From: Candidatus Schmidhempelia bombi str. Bimp
GTDB taxonomy: Bacteria > Pseudomonadota > Gammaproteobacteria > Enterobacterales > Orbaceae
Direction: 5' to 3'
DNA length: 59,508 nt
Assembly (NCBI RefSeq): GCF_000471645.3
Contig: NZ_AWGA01000043.1
Coordinates: forward strand, 1 to 59,508
Shown: positions 10,751 through 21,279 of the stretch, one piece after another
Numbering within the stretch: position 1 is the first letter of the stretch
How the letters are laid out: each line of letters begins with the position of its first letter
Program-made: the position numbers and the translations under genes
Notes under the pieces: model-generated
Told to the model about the DNA's origin: nothing
The model's database searches: none
Seen by the model: only the letters and a program-made list of their open reading frames with translations

Positions 10751-11372
10751 TGTTACTACTCCTGATTAAATAAGATAGTTAATAGTATAACGGTTAGAAA
10801 AATAAGTAAGTAGTAAAAATAGATAATATTGACGAATTGTTAAAATCTGTTTTTTCTACTAAAACGGCTAATTAAATGCAGTCGCTAAAGGGTGATGAGG
10901 TTCAATTTAGTAAAGCAAGCGAATAAATAAGATGAAAACAGTTTTGTTATTTCTTCTAGTAATAGACTATTAAAAAAATAACTTTTGATCGAGTTTGATA
11001 ATCTTGATAGATTATCATTTAAGTGTAACATGTAAATGAATTAGTTAATGCAAGTAAAGACTTTTGAAAGTATCAAGTTAGTAATGAGTAAGTAGATCAA
11101 TCGTCACGACAGCAAGTAATGGCTTATCTCTTATTCATTACCTAGGTGAAACCTTTTATAACAATAGCTAAACCGCATTTAATTATTTCGTGTGGAAATG
11201 ATCTATTACTAAACAGTAACATCGCTGTTGCGAAAAACGTAACAAAATAAATTGGCAATCTAGAACAATCAAAAACAATTACATCACTGTTGAATAGATT
11301 AAAAACACATACAGCTTAAATACTGAATAAAAATGCGTTCTTAAATTGAGGAAAGAATTAAAGGATTCTTAA
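10751..11372. other. Intergenic region between divergent pgi and the mod gene
   Basis: No gene is visible. It holds a perfect inverted repeat TGATAATCT-TGAT-AGATTATCA (10996-11017), a near-direct repeat of TAACATCGCTGTTG (11217-11230) and TTACATCACTGTTG (11279-11292), and a 12-bp AAAAATGCGTTC (11329-11340) that recurs exactly inside the start of mod (11384-11395). The low complexity and length fit a junction where the restriction system entered. Confidence 0.45.
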
Positions 11373-13259
11373 ATGGAAAAATTAAAAATGCGTTCACTAA
11401 ATAAAGTGGATGATAACATTAAAAAAATTGGTGAACAATTTCCTAACTGCATAATAGAACGTAAAAACCGACATGGTAAAGTGGAATATGCGATTGATTT
11501 TGATATGCTCAAACAGGAACTCTCTTCCGTGATAGTTGAAGGTAGAGAAGAACGTTATCAATTTACTTGGCCAGATAAAAAGAAATCAATTCTATTAGCT
11601 AATACACCTATCATTAAGACGTTAAGACCTTGTCGTGAACAAAGTGTTAATTTTGATGATACCGAAAATTTATATATTGAAGGGGATAATCTGGAAGTAC
11701 TGAAACTACTACAAGAAACTTACCTTGGTAAGGTTAAAATGATCTATATCGATCCTCCTTATAATACCGGTAATGATTTTGTCTATGAGGATAATTTTAC
11801 CCAACGTATCGATAAGTATAAAGGTAATAGTGGCCAATATGATGAACAAGGCAACCGCTTAGTTAAAAACATGGAAACCAATGGGCGCTTTCATACCGAT
11901 TGGCTGAATATGATCTATCCAAGACTAAAACTAATGAAGGATTTACTTGATGATGATGGGCTAATTTTTATATCTATTGGCGACGAAGAAGTCGATAATT
12001 TGCGAAAGGTATGTAATGAGATATTTGGCGAATCCAATTTTAGAAATCAAATTGTTATTCGCCGAGGAACAAAATCGATTCAAGCACAATTTGAAACGTG
12101 GGATAAACTTGGACAAGCGTTAGAATATATATTGTTATACAGTAAAAATTCCGCCTATCGTTTTCCACGTCAAATGAAACTATTAGAAAAAGTCAAATCA
12201 GGATCTTGGAATAATCATTGGCGAGGTACCGATCGACCGACTATGCGTTATCCTCTGCTTGGCGTGACACCACAAAAAGGTCAATGGCGCTGGGGAAAAG
12301 AGCGAAGTGAAGTCGCTATATCTAATTATGAAAGAATGCTGTCTGAGGTTAAATCAACCGCAGATACCATTACCGATGAACAAATTGATGCTTGGTATGC
12401 CAAACAAAATGATACTTCTATTGATTTATTAAGAATATCAAAAACGGGGAAACCTGAGCATTATATTGCACCAACTAATGAAACAGTACTAAATAGTTCT
12501 TGGGTTGACTTACTGGTAGGAAGCTCAACAGAAATTGCTAAGTTATTTGATACTGCTGTTTTTGATACCGCTAAGTTAACCCAAGTTATTCAACGAATGC
12601 TGTGTTTTACTTCTGATGATGCCATTATCCTCGACCTATTTTCCGGATCGGCGACTGTTGCCCATGCGGTTATGCAACGCAATGCAGAAGATGGCGGTAA
12701 GCGCAAATTTATTATGGTACAACTTCCTGAGCAAACCGATGAGAAAAGCGAAGCGTACAAAGCGGGTTATAAAAATATCTGCGAAATTGGCAAAGAACGT
12801 ATTCGTCGTGCAGGCAATAAAATTGCTCAAGAAAATCCACACGCTCACTTCGACAACGGTTTTCGTGTATTAAAATGTGATAGCAGTAATATGAAAGCAG
12901 TTTATTACTATCCAGCTGACTACAATGCTGATCTTTTTGATTCACTGATTGATAATATTAAGGCAGATAGAACATCCGAAGATTTATTATTTCAAGTGAT
13001 GTTGGATTTAGGGGTGATGCTGTCTAGTAAAATCGTACAAACTACTATTGCGGGTAAAAACATCTTTAACGTTTCGGATAATTTCTTGATAGCTTGCTTT
13101 GATAAAGATATTGATGAAGAAACCATCACAGCTATCGCTAAACAAAAGCCTTACTATTTTGTTATGCGTGATAGCTCTATAGCAAATGATAGTGTTGCCA
13201 CCAATTTTGAACAAATTTTTAACACCTATAGCCCTGAAACTAAAAAGAAGGTGTTGTAA
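11373..13259 (+). CDS. Type III restriction-modification methyltransferase subunit (Mod)
   Basis: A 628-residue beta-class N6-adenine DNA methyltransferase. Catalytic motif IV DPPYNTGNDF (127-136) comes before the SAM-binding motif I LFSGSATV (about 422-429), which is the beta-class order. The stretch between them, roughly 170-400, should hold the target recognition domain that sets the DNA site. The motif LYIEGDNLEVLKLL (100-113) is typical of Type III Mod. Mod alone methylates one strand of an asymmetric site; with Res it forms the cleaving complex. The mod stop and res start overlap by 1 nt (TAATG at 13257-13261), so the two are translationally coupled. I saw no simple sequence repeat in the gene, so no sign of phase variation. 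Confidence 0.95.
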   Translation: MEKLKMRSLNKVDDNIKKIGEQFPNCIIERKNRHGKVEYAIDFDMLKQELSSVIVEGREERYQFTWPDKKKSILLANTPIIKTLRPCREQSVNFDDTENLYIEGDNLEVLKLLQETYLGKVKMIYIDPPYNTGNDFVYEDNFTQRIDKYKGNSGQYDEQGNRLVKNMETNGRFHTDWLNMIYPRLKLMKDLLDDDGLIFISIGDEEVDNLRKVCNEIFGESNFRNQIVIRRGTKSIQAQFETWDKLGQALEYILLYSKNSAYRFPRQMKLLEKVKSGSWNNHWRGTDRPTMRYPLLGVTPQKGQWRWGKERSEVAISNYERMLSEVKSTADTITDEQIDAWYAKQNDTSIDLLRISKTGKPEHYIAPTNETVLNSSWVDLLVGSSTEIAKLFDTAVFDTAKLTQVIQRMLCFTSDDAIILDLFSGSATVAHAVMQRNAEDGGKRKFIMVQLPEQTDEKSEAYKAGYKNICEIGKERIRRAGNKIAQENPHAHFDNGFRVLKCDSSNMKAVYYYPADYNADLFDSLIDNIKADRTSEDLLFQVMLDLGVMLSSKIVQTTIAGKNIFNVSDNFLIACFDKDIDEETITAIAKQKPYYFVMRDSSIANDSVATNFEQIFNTYSPETKKKVL

Positions 13260-16200
13260 TGAAATTTAATTTTAAAATTCAGCCATATCAGACCGATGCA
13301 GTAAATGCCGTGGTTCAAGTATTTAATGGGCAAGGTTATCAACATCACCTGCGTTATGTGCGTGATTTAGGGGAAAGATCGCCTCAGGCAGAGATGACTT
13401 ATGACACTGATACAAGTACAGAGGACAACCCCAGCGATATCGGTTTTAAAAATGAAATTATTTCATTATCCGATAACGATTTACTCACTAACATCAAAAA
13501 AATACAGAATCAAAACAGTATCAAACAGTCTGCTGAGTTAATCAAAAATTTAGGCCACTGTAGTCTTGATATTGAAATGGAAACAGGGACCGGTAAAACC
13601 TATGTCTACCTAAAGACCATGTTTGAACTCAATAAGCAGTATGGTTGGAGCAAATTCATAGTGGTTGTGCCATCGATTGCTATTCGTGAAGGAGTAAAGA
13701 AAACCTTTGAAATCACCACGGATCATTTTATGGAATATTATGGTCAAAAAGCCCGATTTTTTGTCTATGACAGTAAAAATTTAACCCTGTTAGACAGCTT
13801 TGCTGCCAATGCGGGGATTAATGTTATGATTATTAATACCCAAGCCTTTGCCACGTCATTAAAAGAAGATGGGAAAAATAAAGAAGCGCGGATCATTTAC
13901 ACAAAACGCGATGAGTTTGCATCGCGTCGTCCCATTGATGTGGTCGCGGCTAATCGCCCGATTATTATTTTGGATGAACCGCAAAAGATGGGGGGCGAAG
14001 TGACACAAAAAGCGTTAAAAAACTTCAATCCTTTATTTTCATTACATTACTCTGCCACCCATAAAAAACAGAATAATCTTATCTATGTCCTTGATGCCCT
14101 CGATGCATACAATAAACGATTAGTAAAAAAAATTGAGGTAAAAGGTTTTGAAGTTAAAAATCTAAGCGGTACCGATAGCTATTTGTATTTAGAACAAATC
14201 CGCTTATCGAGCAAACATCCCCCACAAGCAAAAATTGAGCTGGAAATAAATCACCATAATGGTATTAAACGTGAAATTCGTTGCTTTAATGAAGGCGATA
14301 ACCTGTATTTTATCTCCAAACAGATGGAACAATACAAAGGCTATACTGTTTCAGATATCGATCCATTAATGGGAATGGTCACTTTTACGAATGGTGTTTT
14401 AATCAAAACGGGCGAAGTGATAGGTGATATATCGGAAAAAAATATGCGTCGTATTCAAATTAGAGAAACGATCTTATCGCACTTTGAAAAAGAAGAAAAA
14501 TTGTTCAATCAGGGCATTAAATCGCTATCGCTCTTTTTTATTGATGAAGTCGCAAAATACCGTCAATACGATGATAACAGTAACGAAATATTGGGTGAAT
14601 ATGGGCAAATCTTTGAACAAGAATACCTAATGATTTTGCAACAATATCGAGACCAGTCAAGCAACACCCCCTATCAAACATATTTAAAGACACAGTGTTA
14701 TGATGTAAGTAAAGTCCATAAAGGCTACTTTAGTATCGATAAAAAAACAGGAAAAATTATTGATAGCCAGTTAAAACGTGGAACAGAATCGTCTGATGAT
14801 ATTTCCGCCTATGATCTGATCCTGAAAAATAAAGAAAGGCTATTAAATTTTGATGAACCCACACGATTTATTTTTTCCCACTCCGCTCTGCGTGAAGGTT
14901 GGGATAATCCGAATATTTTTCAAATTTGTACCTTAAAACATTCCGATAATCAAACTGCCAAACGCCAAGAAGTAGGTCGAGGACTTCGTCTATGTGTTAA
15001 TCAAGATGGTAACCGTATGGATATTGAGTGCTGCGGTGAGCAAGTGCACGATATTAATATGCTAACCGTTATCGCTAGTGAGAGTTATCGAAGTTTTGTT
15101 AGTGAGCTTCAGGCTGATATTAAAACCTTACTCTATGATAAACCTATGGCCGCCACCAGTGATTATTTTAACGGTAAGTATATAAATAATCATGGTAGAT
15201 CCATCCTTATTGATAAAGCGATGGCCGATAAAATTGAATTTTATTTGATCCGTCATGGTTATGTGGATATCGACCGGAAAATAACTGATAAATATCGTCA
15301 TGAAATGGCAATGCATTCAGTTGCTCAACTCCCTGATGAACTTAGCACCATGAGTGATGAGATCCACCAATTAATTCAAGCGATTTATGATGAAGGTATT
15401 TTAAATACCATGTTTAGTGATGGTCATGAAACCAAGATTAAAGCAAATCCGCTGAATGAAAATTTTGCTAAAGCTGAATTTCAAGCGTTATGGCAGAAGA
15501 TAAATCATAAATATGCTTATACGGTCAATTTTGATAGTGATGAATTAATCCATAAAGCGATTGATCATATCAACGATAAATTATCTGTTTCACAACTGCA
15601 ATATCTGATCACGGTAGGACAACTAAAAGAGCAGATGACAATACAAGCGATTGAACAACATCAGGCATTTAAAACGCAAAAAATAGAGACAGCTAAGTTA
15701 CATTATGCCCATTTCGGACAGATAAAGTATGATCTGATTGGAAAACTTGCGCAAGAGACGGCATTGACTCGAAAAACCGTTGTTAAAATATTAAAGGGGT
15801 TAAGCCCAAAAAAATTAGCGATGTTCAAGTATAATCCTGAGGAATTTATCACCAAAATAATTAAGCTGATTAAAGAGCAAAAAGCCACGATGATTGTAGA
15901 ACATATTACTTATAACCAAGCTTCGGGTCGCTACGACAGTACGATCTTTACCCAAGAAAAGAGTTCACAAAAATATGATAAGGCGTTTTTAGCCAAAAAA
16001 GCGATTCAGGATTATGTTTTTACTGATGGTTTATCCGACAACAGTATTGAACGCAAATTTGTTGAAGAACTCGATGCCGCTTGCGAAGTGTGCGTGTATG
16101 CAAAATTACCGAAAGGTTTTCATATTCCTACTCCTGTTGGTAATTACACGCCTGATTGGGCCATTGCTTTTCATGATGGTATGGTAAAACATCTCTTTTT

Positions 16201-16366
16201 TATTGCTGAAACCAAAGGCACTATGGATAGTTTAAACTTAAGACCCGTTGAACAAGCAAAGATCGCTTGTGCTAAAAAGCTTTTTAACCAACTGTCGACC
16301 AGCCACGTTAAATATCATGATGTAGATAGTTATCAACGTCTTATGGATATAATGCACACATTATAA
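13259..16366 (+). CDS. Type III restriction endonuclease subunit (Res)
   Basis: A 1035-residue SF2 helicase-nuclease. Walker A ETGTGKT (about 107-113), motif II as LDEPQ (about 237-241) and helicase motif VI QEVGRGLRL (about 571-579) form the translocation/diffusion motor. The C-terminal nuclease has PDWAI (about 964) followed by ETKG (about 983), a PD-(D/E)XK active site. Type III enzymes need two head-to-head unmethylated sites and cut 25-27 bp from one of them. All motifs look intact, so the system is probably active against phage and plasmid DNA. The size is usual for Res. Confidence 0.95.
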   Translation: MKFNFKIQPYQTDAVNAVVQVFNGQGYQHHLRYVRDLGERSPQAEMTYDTDTSTEDNPSDIGFKNEIISLSDNDLLTNIKKIQNQNSIKQSAELIKNLGHCSLDIEMETGTGKTYVYLKTMFELNKQYGWSKFIVVVPSIAIREGVKKTFEITTDHFMEYYGQKARFFVYDSKNLTLLDSFAANAGINVMIINTQAFATSLKEDGKNKEARIIYTKRDEFASRRPIDVVAANRPIIILDEPQKMGGEVTQKALKNFNPLFSLHYSATHKKQNNLIYVLDALDAYNKRLVKKIEVKGFEVKNLSGTDSYLYLEQIRLSSKHPPQAKIELEINHHNGIKREIRCFNEGDNLYFISKQMEQYKGYTVSDIDPLMGMVTFTNGVLIKTGEVIGDISEKNMRRIQIRETILSHFEKEEKLFNQGIKSLSLFFIDEVAKYRQYDDNSNEILGEYGQIFEQEYLMILQQYRDQSSNTPYQTYLKTQCYDVSKVHKGYFSIDKKTGKIIDSQLKRGTESSDDISAYDLILKNKERLLNFDEPTRFIFSHSALREGWDNPNIFQICTLKHSDNQTAKRQEVGRGLRLCVNQDGNRMDIECCGEQVHDINMLTVIASESYRSFVSELQADIKTLLYDKPMAATSDYFNGKYINNHGRSILIDKAMADKIEFYLIRHGYVDIDRKITDKYRHEMAMHSVAQLPDELSTMSDEIHQLIQAIYDEGILNTMFSDGHETKIKANPLNENFAKAEFQALWQKINHKYAYTVNFDSDELIHKAIDHINDKLSVSQLQYLITVGQLKEQMTIQAIEQHQAFKTQKIETAKLHYAHFGQIKYDLIGKLAQETALTRKTVVKILKGLSPKKLAMFKYNPEEFITKIIKLIKEQKATMIVEHITYNQASGRYDSTIFTQEKSSQKYDKAFLAKKAIQDYVFTDGLSDNSIERKFVEELDAACEVCVYAKLPKGFHIPTPVGNYTPDWAIAFHDGMVKHLFFIAETKGTMDSLNLRPVEQAKIACAKKLFNQLSTSHVKYHDVDSYQRLMDIMHTL

Positions 16367-16367
16367 G

Positions 16368-16481
16368 ATGGCGTTTATGGCTAAACTATTTTTATTGGAT
16401 AAGCCGTCAACTAACGGTATAAACAGCGATGAATATATTGCTTTGCCTGCGGGGCAAAGGGCGAGATATCGTCTGTTTTAA
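16368..16481 (+). CDS. Possible 37-codon reading frame directly after res (uncertain)
   Basis: An ATG lies one base after the res stop and opens a frame of 37 codons beginning MAFMAKLFLLDKPSTNG and ending RARYRLF. The close spacing would allow translational coupling, but I do not recognise the peptide, there is no separate ribosome binding site, and a hairpin (CTTTGCC/GGCAAAG, 16441-16459) runs through it. It may be a remnant of a longer gene or chance. Confidence 0.25.
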   Translation: MAFMAKLFLLDKPSTNGINSDEYIALPAGQRARYRLF

Positions 16482-16572
16482 AAAGGGTATTGCTTGTTGT
16501 TTTATGCAAAAAATGACAAGAATATGATCCGTTGCTCAGTACGGATTAAAAAATACCCAATATCCCTTTTTT
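16480..16572 (+). terminator. Branched stem structure ending in six T after the restriction operon
   Basis: An outer stem AAAAAGGGTATTG (16480-16492) pairs with CAATATCCCTTTTTT (16558-16572). Inside it lie CTTGT/ACAAG (16493-16520) and ATCCGT/ACGGAT (16527-16546), giving a potential three-way junction closed by a T tract. It probably ends the mod-res transcript, and the reverse strand has a comparable fold at the end of tyrA. Confidence 0.45.
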
Positions 16573-16595
16573 CATCCTCATCTCAAAACCAACCA

Positions 16596-17717
16596 CTAAA
16601 CCCGATTATCATTAGCTAATTTTAACAAGGTACGACTTTCATCCATAAAGCGTTGTGCATAGTCACCAAACCAAGTGGAGACCTCATTAAAATTTTGAAT
16701 AAACGCAGTTTTATTACCCGTTTCCACTAGCTGGATAAGTTGACCTAACCGATTGTAATAACGTTTAATCAGTTCGATATTATCCGTTGAGGACATAATA
16801 ATATCCGCATAGAGCTGTGGGTCTTGGGCAAAAAGGCGACCAATCATCATCAATTCTAAGCGATAAATGGGTGAGGATAAAGCAATCAGTTGATCAAGAT
16901 TAGCGTGTTCTTGTTGTAAATTGACGCCATAGGAGAAAGAGGAGAAATGTCGTAGGGCTTGGATAAATGACATACTGCGGTCGTGATCACACGCCGCAAT
17001 AGGATAAATATGTGCCCCCCAAATTTGCAGTTGTTGCAATAGCCATTGATATTTTTCTGGATAACGACCTTCACAAGCGACCACCACTTGTTTAGTTAAA
17101 TTTGGCACATCGGGACCAAACATGGGATGGAGTCCAACAACGGGACCATGATGCTGTTGTAACATCGCCTCAAGTGGTTTTTGTTTAATTGACGTTAAAT
17201 CTGTTAATAAGCAATTTTCGGGTAAAGGGGGTAATTGTTGAATAATTTCAACGGTTTTATTGATGGGAACGGAAATAATCACCACATCAGCATTGGCGAT
17301 TAGCGCTGGTGCTTGATCCCAACTTTGAGCGCCTAGCGTTTGGACGTGATAGCCTGTTTGGGTAAATAAGCGACTAAATAGCTGTCCCATTAAGCCATTA
17401 CCACCAACAATAACGATATTGCCTTTGCCAACAAAGGTTTTATTAAAACGTCCTGTCGATTCACTGTTATAGGCCTCACGAAAAATACGTCGTAAAATAT
17501 CTTCGACTAGATCGGGGGATAAACCAAGCTGCTTGGCCTCATCGCGGCAATGTTTTATCATCGCCGTTTCACGTTCTGGCGCGTAAAGGGGTAAACCTAA
17601 TTGCGATTTAATTTCAGTAACCTGATTAACTAAATCTAAACGTTGTTGAAGTAAGACTAATAATGACCGATCAAGCTGATCAATTTGTTGGCGACAGTTA
17701 TCTAACTCTGATGTCAT
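16596..17717 (-). CDS. tyrA: Bifunctional chorismate mutase/prephenate dehydrogenase TyrA
   Basis: A 373-residue fusion, the E. coli type. Residues 1-90 are the AroQ chorismate mutase helix bundle ([24 protein letters not shown]). The NAD-binding prephenate dehydrogenase follows with GGNGLMG (105-111), [14 protein letters not shown] and GLHPMFGPD. It converts chorismate to 4-hydroxyphenylpyruvate for tyrosine. The gene lies 44 bp downstream of ychE on the same strand and may share its transcript. The aroF partner seen in E. coli is not adjacent. Confidence 0.97.
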   Translation of the reverse strand: MTSELDNCRQQIDQLDRSLLVLLQQRLDLVNQVTEIKSQLGLPLYAPERETAMIKHCRDEAKQLGLSPDLVEDILRRIFREAYNSESTGRFNKTFVGKGNIVIVGGNGLMGQLFSRLFTQTGYHVQTLGAQSWDQAPALIANADVVIISVPINKTVEIIQQLPPLPENCLLTDLTSIKQKPLEAMLQQHHGPVVGLHPMFGPDVPNLTKQVVVACEGRYPEKYQWLLQQLQIWGAHIYPIAACDHDRSMSFIQALRHFSSFSYGVNLQQEHANLDQLIALSSPIYRLELMMIGRLFAQDPQLYADIIMSSTDNIELIKRYYNRLGQLIQLVETGNKTAFIQNFNEVSTWFGDYAQRFMDESRTLLKLANDNRV

Positions 17718-17761
17718 AAAAAATTACCTCTTTTAGTTATTTTTATTGAGTGATAATTGGC

Positions 17762-18391
17762 TTAAACCCACGCTGGAAATACTGCTCGTAACCCACTAAT
17801 CACCATCTCAACGCCCATCGCCATTAATAGTAATCCCATAATACGTGTGACGACATTAATACCCGTTTGTCGTAATAATTTGATAATCAATGGGGCGGAT
17901 TTAAATAATAACCAACAACAACTACAAAAAATAACAATGGCAATAATAAAGCCAAGAACGGACCATCTATCTTGGTATCGTGTTCCCCATACAATCATGG
18001 AACTAATCGCACCTGGACCGGCTAATAGTGGCAATGCTAATGGCACCACAGCAATATTTTGTCTAACGATTGATTCGGTTAATTCTTGTTTGGTCTGTTT
18101 ATGCTCACCTAATTTACCATTAATCATCCCCATCGCAATAAAAATCACTAATCCCCCGCCCGCAATTTTAAACGAATGAATAGAGATATCTAAAAAATGC
18201 AGGATAGTATTTCCCATCAGCAATGACACAATTAAAATAATTGCCACCGAAACATTGGCAATAAAATTAGTGCGCTGACGCTGAGCAGGATCCTGATCAT
18301 CTGTCATGCCGATATAAACCGGTAAAATACCAATAGGATTAACTAATGCACATAACCCAAAGAAAAACTTTAGATATAACTGAATATCCAT
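17762..18391 (-). CDS. ychE: MarC-family inner membrane protein YchE
   Basis: A 209-residue, six-helix membrane protein of the MarC (UPF0056) family. FALVNPIGILPVYIGMTDD-like text at the first helix, KLGEHKQTKQE in a loop, VPLALPLLAGPGAISS and LRQTGINVVTRIMGLLLMAMG match YchE more closely than MarC or YhgN. Family members are multipass inner-membrane proteins without an established transport substrate. The acidic and proline residues within helices are typical. Confidence 0.88.
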   Translation of the reverse strand: MDIQLYLKFFFGLCALVNPIGILPVYIGMTDDQDPAQRQRTNFIANVSVAIILIVSLLMGNTILHFLDISIHSFKIAGGGLVIFIAMGMINGKLGEHKQTKQELTESIVRQNIAVVPLALPLLAGPGAISSMIVWGTRYQDRWSVLGFIIAIVIFCSCCWLLFKSAPLIIKLLRQTGINVVTRIMGLLLMAMGVEMVISGLRAVFPAWV

Positions 18392-18527
18392 TGCTTACTA
18401 TAAACCTAAATGTTAATAAACGCGTCGTCATAATAGCATAATTCAATAGCAAATAATTATTATTTTATATGCTAAATTTTTGTTTATTTTTATATAAAAA
18501 TCAATATGTTATGTTTATGGTGGAATG

Positions 18528-18899
18528 TTATTCAGTAATTAGTGGATACCCTGCTTCTTTCCAGCCACGATAACCGCCACGCATAGATATGACTTGACTA
18601 TATCCCATCTTTTGTAAACTTTCGGTAGCCAGTATAGAACGGTAACCCCCTCCACAATATAAAATTATGGGTGTTTGTTTATTGGGAACTAAGGTTTCAA
18701 TATCCCGTTCAAGAATGCCTCGCCCTACGTGAATCGCAAACGGTAGATGATCCACTTGCCACTCGTTATCTTCTCTTACATCAATAAATAAAGGTAATTT
18801 ACTGTTATCCATTAAGGTTTTTACTTGTGCTATACTGATCTCTTTTACTTGCTTTGCTGCTGTTTGGCAAAGCGTCACAAATCCAAGATTATGTTGCAT
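18528..18899 (-). CDS. Rhodanese-domain protein (thiosulfate sulfurtransferase-like)
   Basis: I start this 123-residue single-domain rhodanese at 18899 (MQHNLGFVTLCQ). The frame is open 25 codons further upstream, but that extension looks non-coding, and AAGG precedes the chosen ATG. PLFIDVREDNEWQVDHLPFA is the usual FIDVRE/GHI entry, and the active-site loop is YCGGGYRS with one catalytic cysteine, followed by GYSQVISMRGGYRGWKEAGYPL. These proteins move sulfane sulfur between donors and acceptors. No signal peptide is seen, so it is cytoplasmic. It is divergent from xthA. Confidence 0.88.
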   Translation of the reverse strand: MQHNLGFVTLCQTAAKQVKEISIAQVKTLMDNSKLPLFIDVREDNEWQVDHLPFAIHVGRGILERDIETLVPNKQTPIILYCGGGYRSILATESLQKMGYSQVISMRGGYRGWKEAGYPLITE

Positions 18900-19031
18900 A
18901 GGATATCGCCTTTTCCTCATTAATCGTATATAAGCATATACAAGAACACTTATCATACGCAAATTAGGCGGCACTTAACAAGTGTAATTATCTCTGATAG
19001 GATAACTAAAACGACTTAACTATATTATCCT

Positions 19032-19841
19032 ATGAAATTTATCTCATTTAACATTAACGGTCTTCGTGCCAGAATTGAGCAATTAGCCGCTATCATCGAC
19101 AAGCACCAACCCGATGTCATTGGTTTACAAGAAACAAAAGTGCATGATGAGCAATTCCCATTAGCGGCGTTAGAGCGTTTTGGTTATCATATTACCTATC
19201 ATGGTCAAAAAGCGCATTATGGCGTCGCGTTATTAACCAAAGCCCAGCCATTATCACAACAAAAAGGATTTATTGATGACGATGATGAGGCGCAATGTCG
19301 CTTAGTGAGCGTTGAGCTACCCAGTGCGCAGGGCAATATTACTGTTATTAATGGTTATTTTCCGCAAGGTGAATGTCAAGATCATCCCGTTAAATACCCT
19401 ATGAAGCGTAAGTTTTATCATGATCTACATGCGTTACTTGCACAGCGAGATAGCCAAAATGAGTTAATTTTAATTATGGGCGACATGAATATCGCGCCTA
19501 CCGATCACGATATTGGTCTTCCGCCTGAGAGTCAAAAGCGATGGTTACGTACAGGGAAGACCTCCTTTTTACCAGAAGAGCGCCAGTGGATAAACCAACT
19601 CTTGGATCTTGGTTATATAGATACCTTTCGTAGTCTATATCCGCAGGTTAATGACCAATTTTCATGGTTTGATTATCGTTCTCGTGGTTTTGATACCAAT
19701 ACTGGGTTACGTATCGACCTAATTTTAGCCAGTCAAAAATTAGCGACCTATACCCTTAATGCGGGTATCGATTATGAATTAAGAGCCATGGAGAAACCGT
19801 CTGATCATGCACCAATCTGGGCGGAGTTTACCTCGCTATGA
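19032..19841 (+). CDS. xthA: Exodeoxyribonuclease III (AP endonuclease)
   Basis: A 269-residue exonuclease III; E. coli XthA has 268. Motifs of the endonuclease/exonuclease/phosphatase fold are FNINGLRAR (6-14), LQETK with metal-binding E34, [14 protein letters not shown], and [10 protein letters not shown] with catalytic H259. It cuts at abasic sites in base excision repair and trims 3' ends. Its stop overlaps the xseA start (ATGA), so the two repair nucleases are co-translated, an arrangement that differs from E. coli. Confidence 0.97.
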   Translation: MKFISFNINGLRARIEQLAAIIDKHQPDVIGLQETKVHDEQFPLAALERFGYHITYHGQKAHYGVALLTKAQPLSQQKGFIDDDDEAQCRLVSVELPSAQGNITVINGYFPQGECQDHPVKYPMKRKFYHDLHALLAQRDSQNELILIMGDMNIAPTDHDIGLPPESQKRWLRTGKTSFLPEERQWINQLLDLGYIDTFRSLYPQVNDQFSWFDYRSRGFDTNTGLRIDLILASQKLATYTLNAGIDYELRAMEKPSDHAPIWAEFTSL

Positions 19842-21184
19842 TGTCATCAATCCCCAATCATGTAATGTCAGTCAATGATCTGAATCAGATGGTAAAAGAT
19901 TTACTCACTGATGCTATTGGGCAAGTTTGGCTAATTGGCGAAATATCTAATTTTGCTAAACCCGCCTCGGGACATTGGTACTTTACGTTAAAAGATGATC
20001 GGGCCCAAGTTCGCTGTGCGATGTTCCGTCATCACCATTTTCGTACTGGATTTTTACCACAAAATGGTCAACAAGTTTTAATCCGTGCTACGGTAACATT
20101 ATATGAGGCGCGCGGTGAATACCAGTTAGTGGTTGATAAAATGCAAGCAGCAGGTACGGGTTTATTACAACAACGGTTTGAGCAGCTAAAACAGCAGTTA
20201 CAACAAGAAGGGCTATTTGAACAACAGTTTAAACAGCCATTACCCGAATTTATTCGTACCGTCGGTATTATTACTTCCTCAACCGGAGCCGCGCTGCATG
20301 ATATTTGCCAAATTCTCAAAAGGCGCGATCCTAGCCTGCGGCTTATTCTCTATCCGACTTTAGTCCAAGGCAATGAAGCCGCGGCACAAATTAGTCGAAA
20401 GATCGCCATCGCCAATCAACGTAATGAATGTGATGTCTTAATTGTTGGTCGAGGTGGCGGTAGCCTAGAGGATTTATGGCCGTTTAATGAAGAAATCGTT
20501 GCCCGCGCCATTTTTGCTAGTCATATTCCAATTATTAGCGCAGTAGGACATGAAATAGATGTGACTATTGCCGATTTTGTCGCTGACTTGCGGGCGGCCA
20601 CCCCTTCTGCTGCTGCTGAATTAGTGAGTAAAGATAAACAAGAACAGTTAAATCGTTTAACCAGAATGCAACAACATCTGTTTATGGCGATGGACTATTT
20701 TATTTTACAACAGCGAGATGTTTATACAAAGTTGGCACACCGTTTATCGCAGCAACATCCGCAGTTACGTTTAACACGACAACAGAATCATTTAGAAAGC
20801 AGCTTAAATCGTTTGACTGAGGTCATTCAGCAACGCTTAAATGCGGGTGAACAACAGTTACGGCGTCAAACTACGCGCCTTATTCATTATTCACCAGCAA
20901 AACAACTTAATCGTCAACAATTACGATTTAAGGCGTTACAAGCGCGCTTTAATTATTTATCTCAAAACTATATAAATCAGCAACAATACCGTTTTTCGTT
21001 ATTGGCGGAAAAGTTACATCACTTTAGTCCATTACAAACCTTATCTCGCGGTTATTCGATTACGACCAATGACCAGCGGACCGTGATCACCAGTAATAAA
21101 CAGGTAAAAATAGGTCAATCGTTAATTACTCAGCTGAGAGAAGGCAAGATTATCAGTCAAATCACTAAAATTGATGAGTCATAG
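19838..21184 (+). CDS. xseA: Exodeoxyribonuclease VII large subunit
   Basis: A 448-residue protein (E. coli 456) beginning with an OB-fold: [20 protein letters not shown], then [19 protein letters not shown]. The catalytic domain carries [31 protein letters not shown] and [21 protein letters not shown] long coiled coil (about 280-390, rich in Q, L and R) follows, and the C-terminus has [10 protein letters not shown]. With XseB it degrades single-stranded DNA; xseB is not in the window. The start overlaps xthA by 4 nt; a second ATG follows at once. Confidence 0.97.
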   Translation: MMSSIPNHVMSVNDLNQMVKDLLTDAIGQVWLIGEISNFAKPASGHWYFTLKDDRAQVRCAMFRHHHFRTGFLPQNGQQVLIRATVTLYEARGEYQLVVDKMQAAGTGLLQQRFEQLKQQLQQEGLFEQQFKQPLPEFIRTVGIITSSTGAALHDICQILKRRDPSLRLILYPTLVQGNEAAAQISRKIAIANQRNECDVLIVGRGGGSLEDLWPFNEEIVARAIFASHIPIISAVGHEIDVTIADFVADLRAATPSAAAELVSKDKQEQLNRLTRMQQHLFMAMDYFILQQRDVYTKLAHRLSQQHPQLRLTRQQNHLESSLNRLTEVIQQRLNAGEQQLRRQTTRLIHYSPAKQLNRQQLRFKALQARFNYLSQNYINQQQYRFSLLAEKLHHFSPLQTLSRGYSITTNDQRTVITSNKQVKIGQSLITQLREGKIISQITKIDES

Positions 21185-21224
21185 CCAATTGAGTTAAGCA
21201 ACTTAGTTGTAAATAGTAAAAGTG

Positions 21225-21268
21225 TTGCAATCATGAACAATACTGATATAATTAGCCGGCTAATTATA
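21225..21268 (+). promoter_or_regulatory. Promoter of the marR-type gene overlapped by a 22-bp perfect palindrome
   Basis: TTGCAA (21225-21230) and a consensus TATAAT (21247-21252) are 16 bp apart. A perfect 22-bp palindrome spans 21247-21268 with core TAATTAGCCGGCTAATTA, so a bound repressor would cover the -10 and the start point. MarR dimers bind such palindromes, pointing to autorepression. Confidence 0.8.
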
Positions 21269-21279
21269 AGGATCCCATC

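Noticed and set aside
11373-13259. Phase-variable mod gene (phasevarion)
   Set aside because: No run of short tandem repeats or long homopolymer is visible in the frame or its leader.
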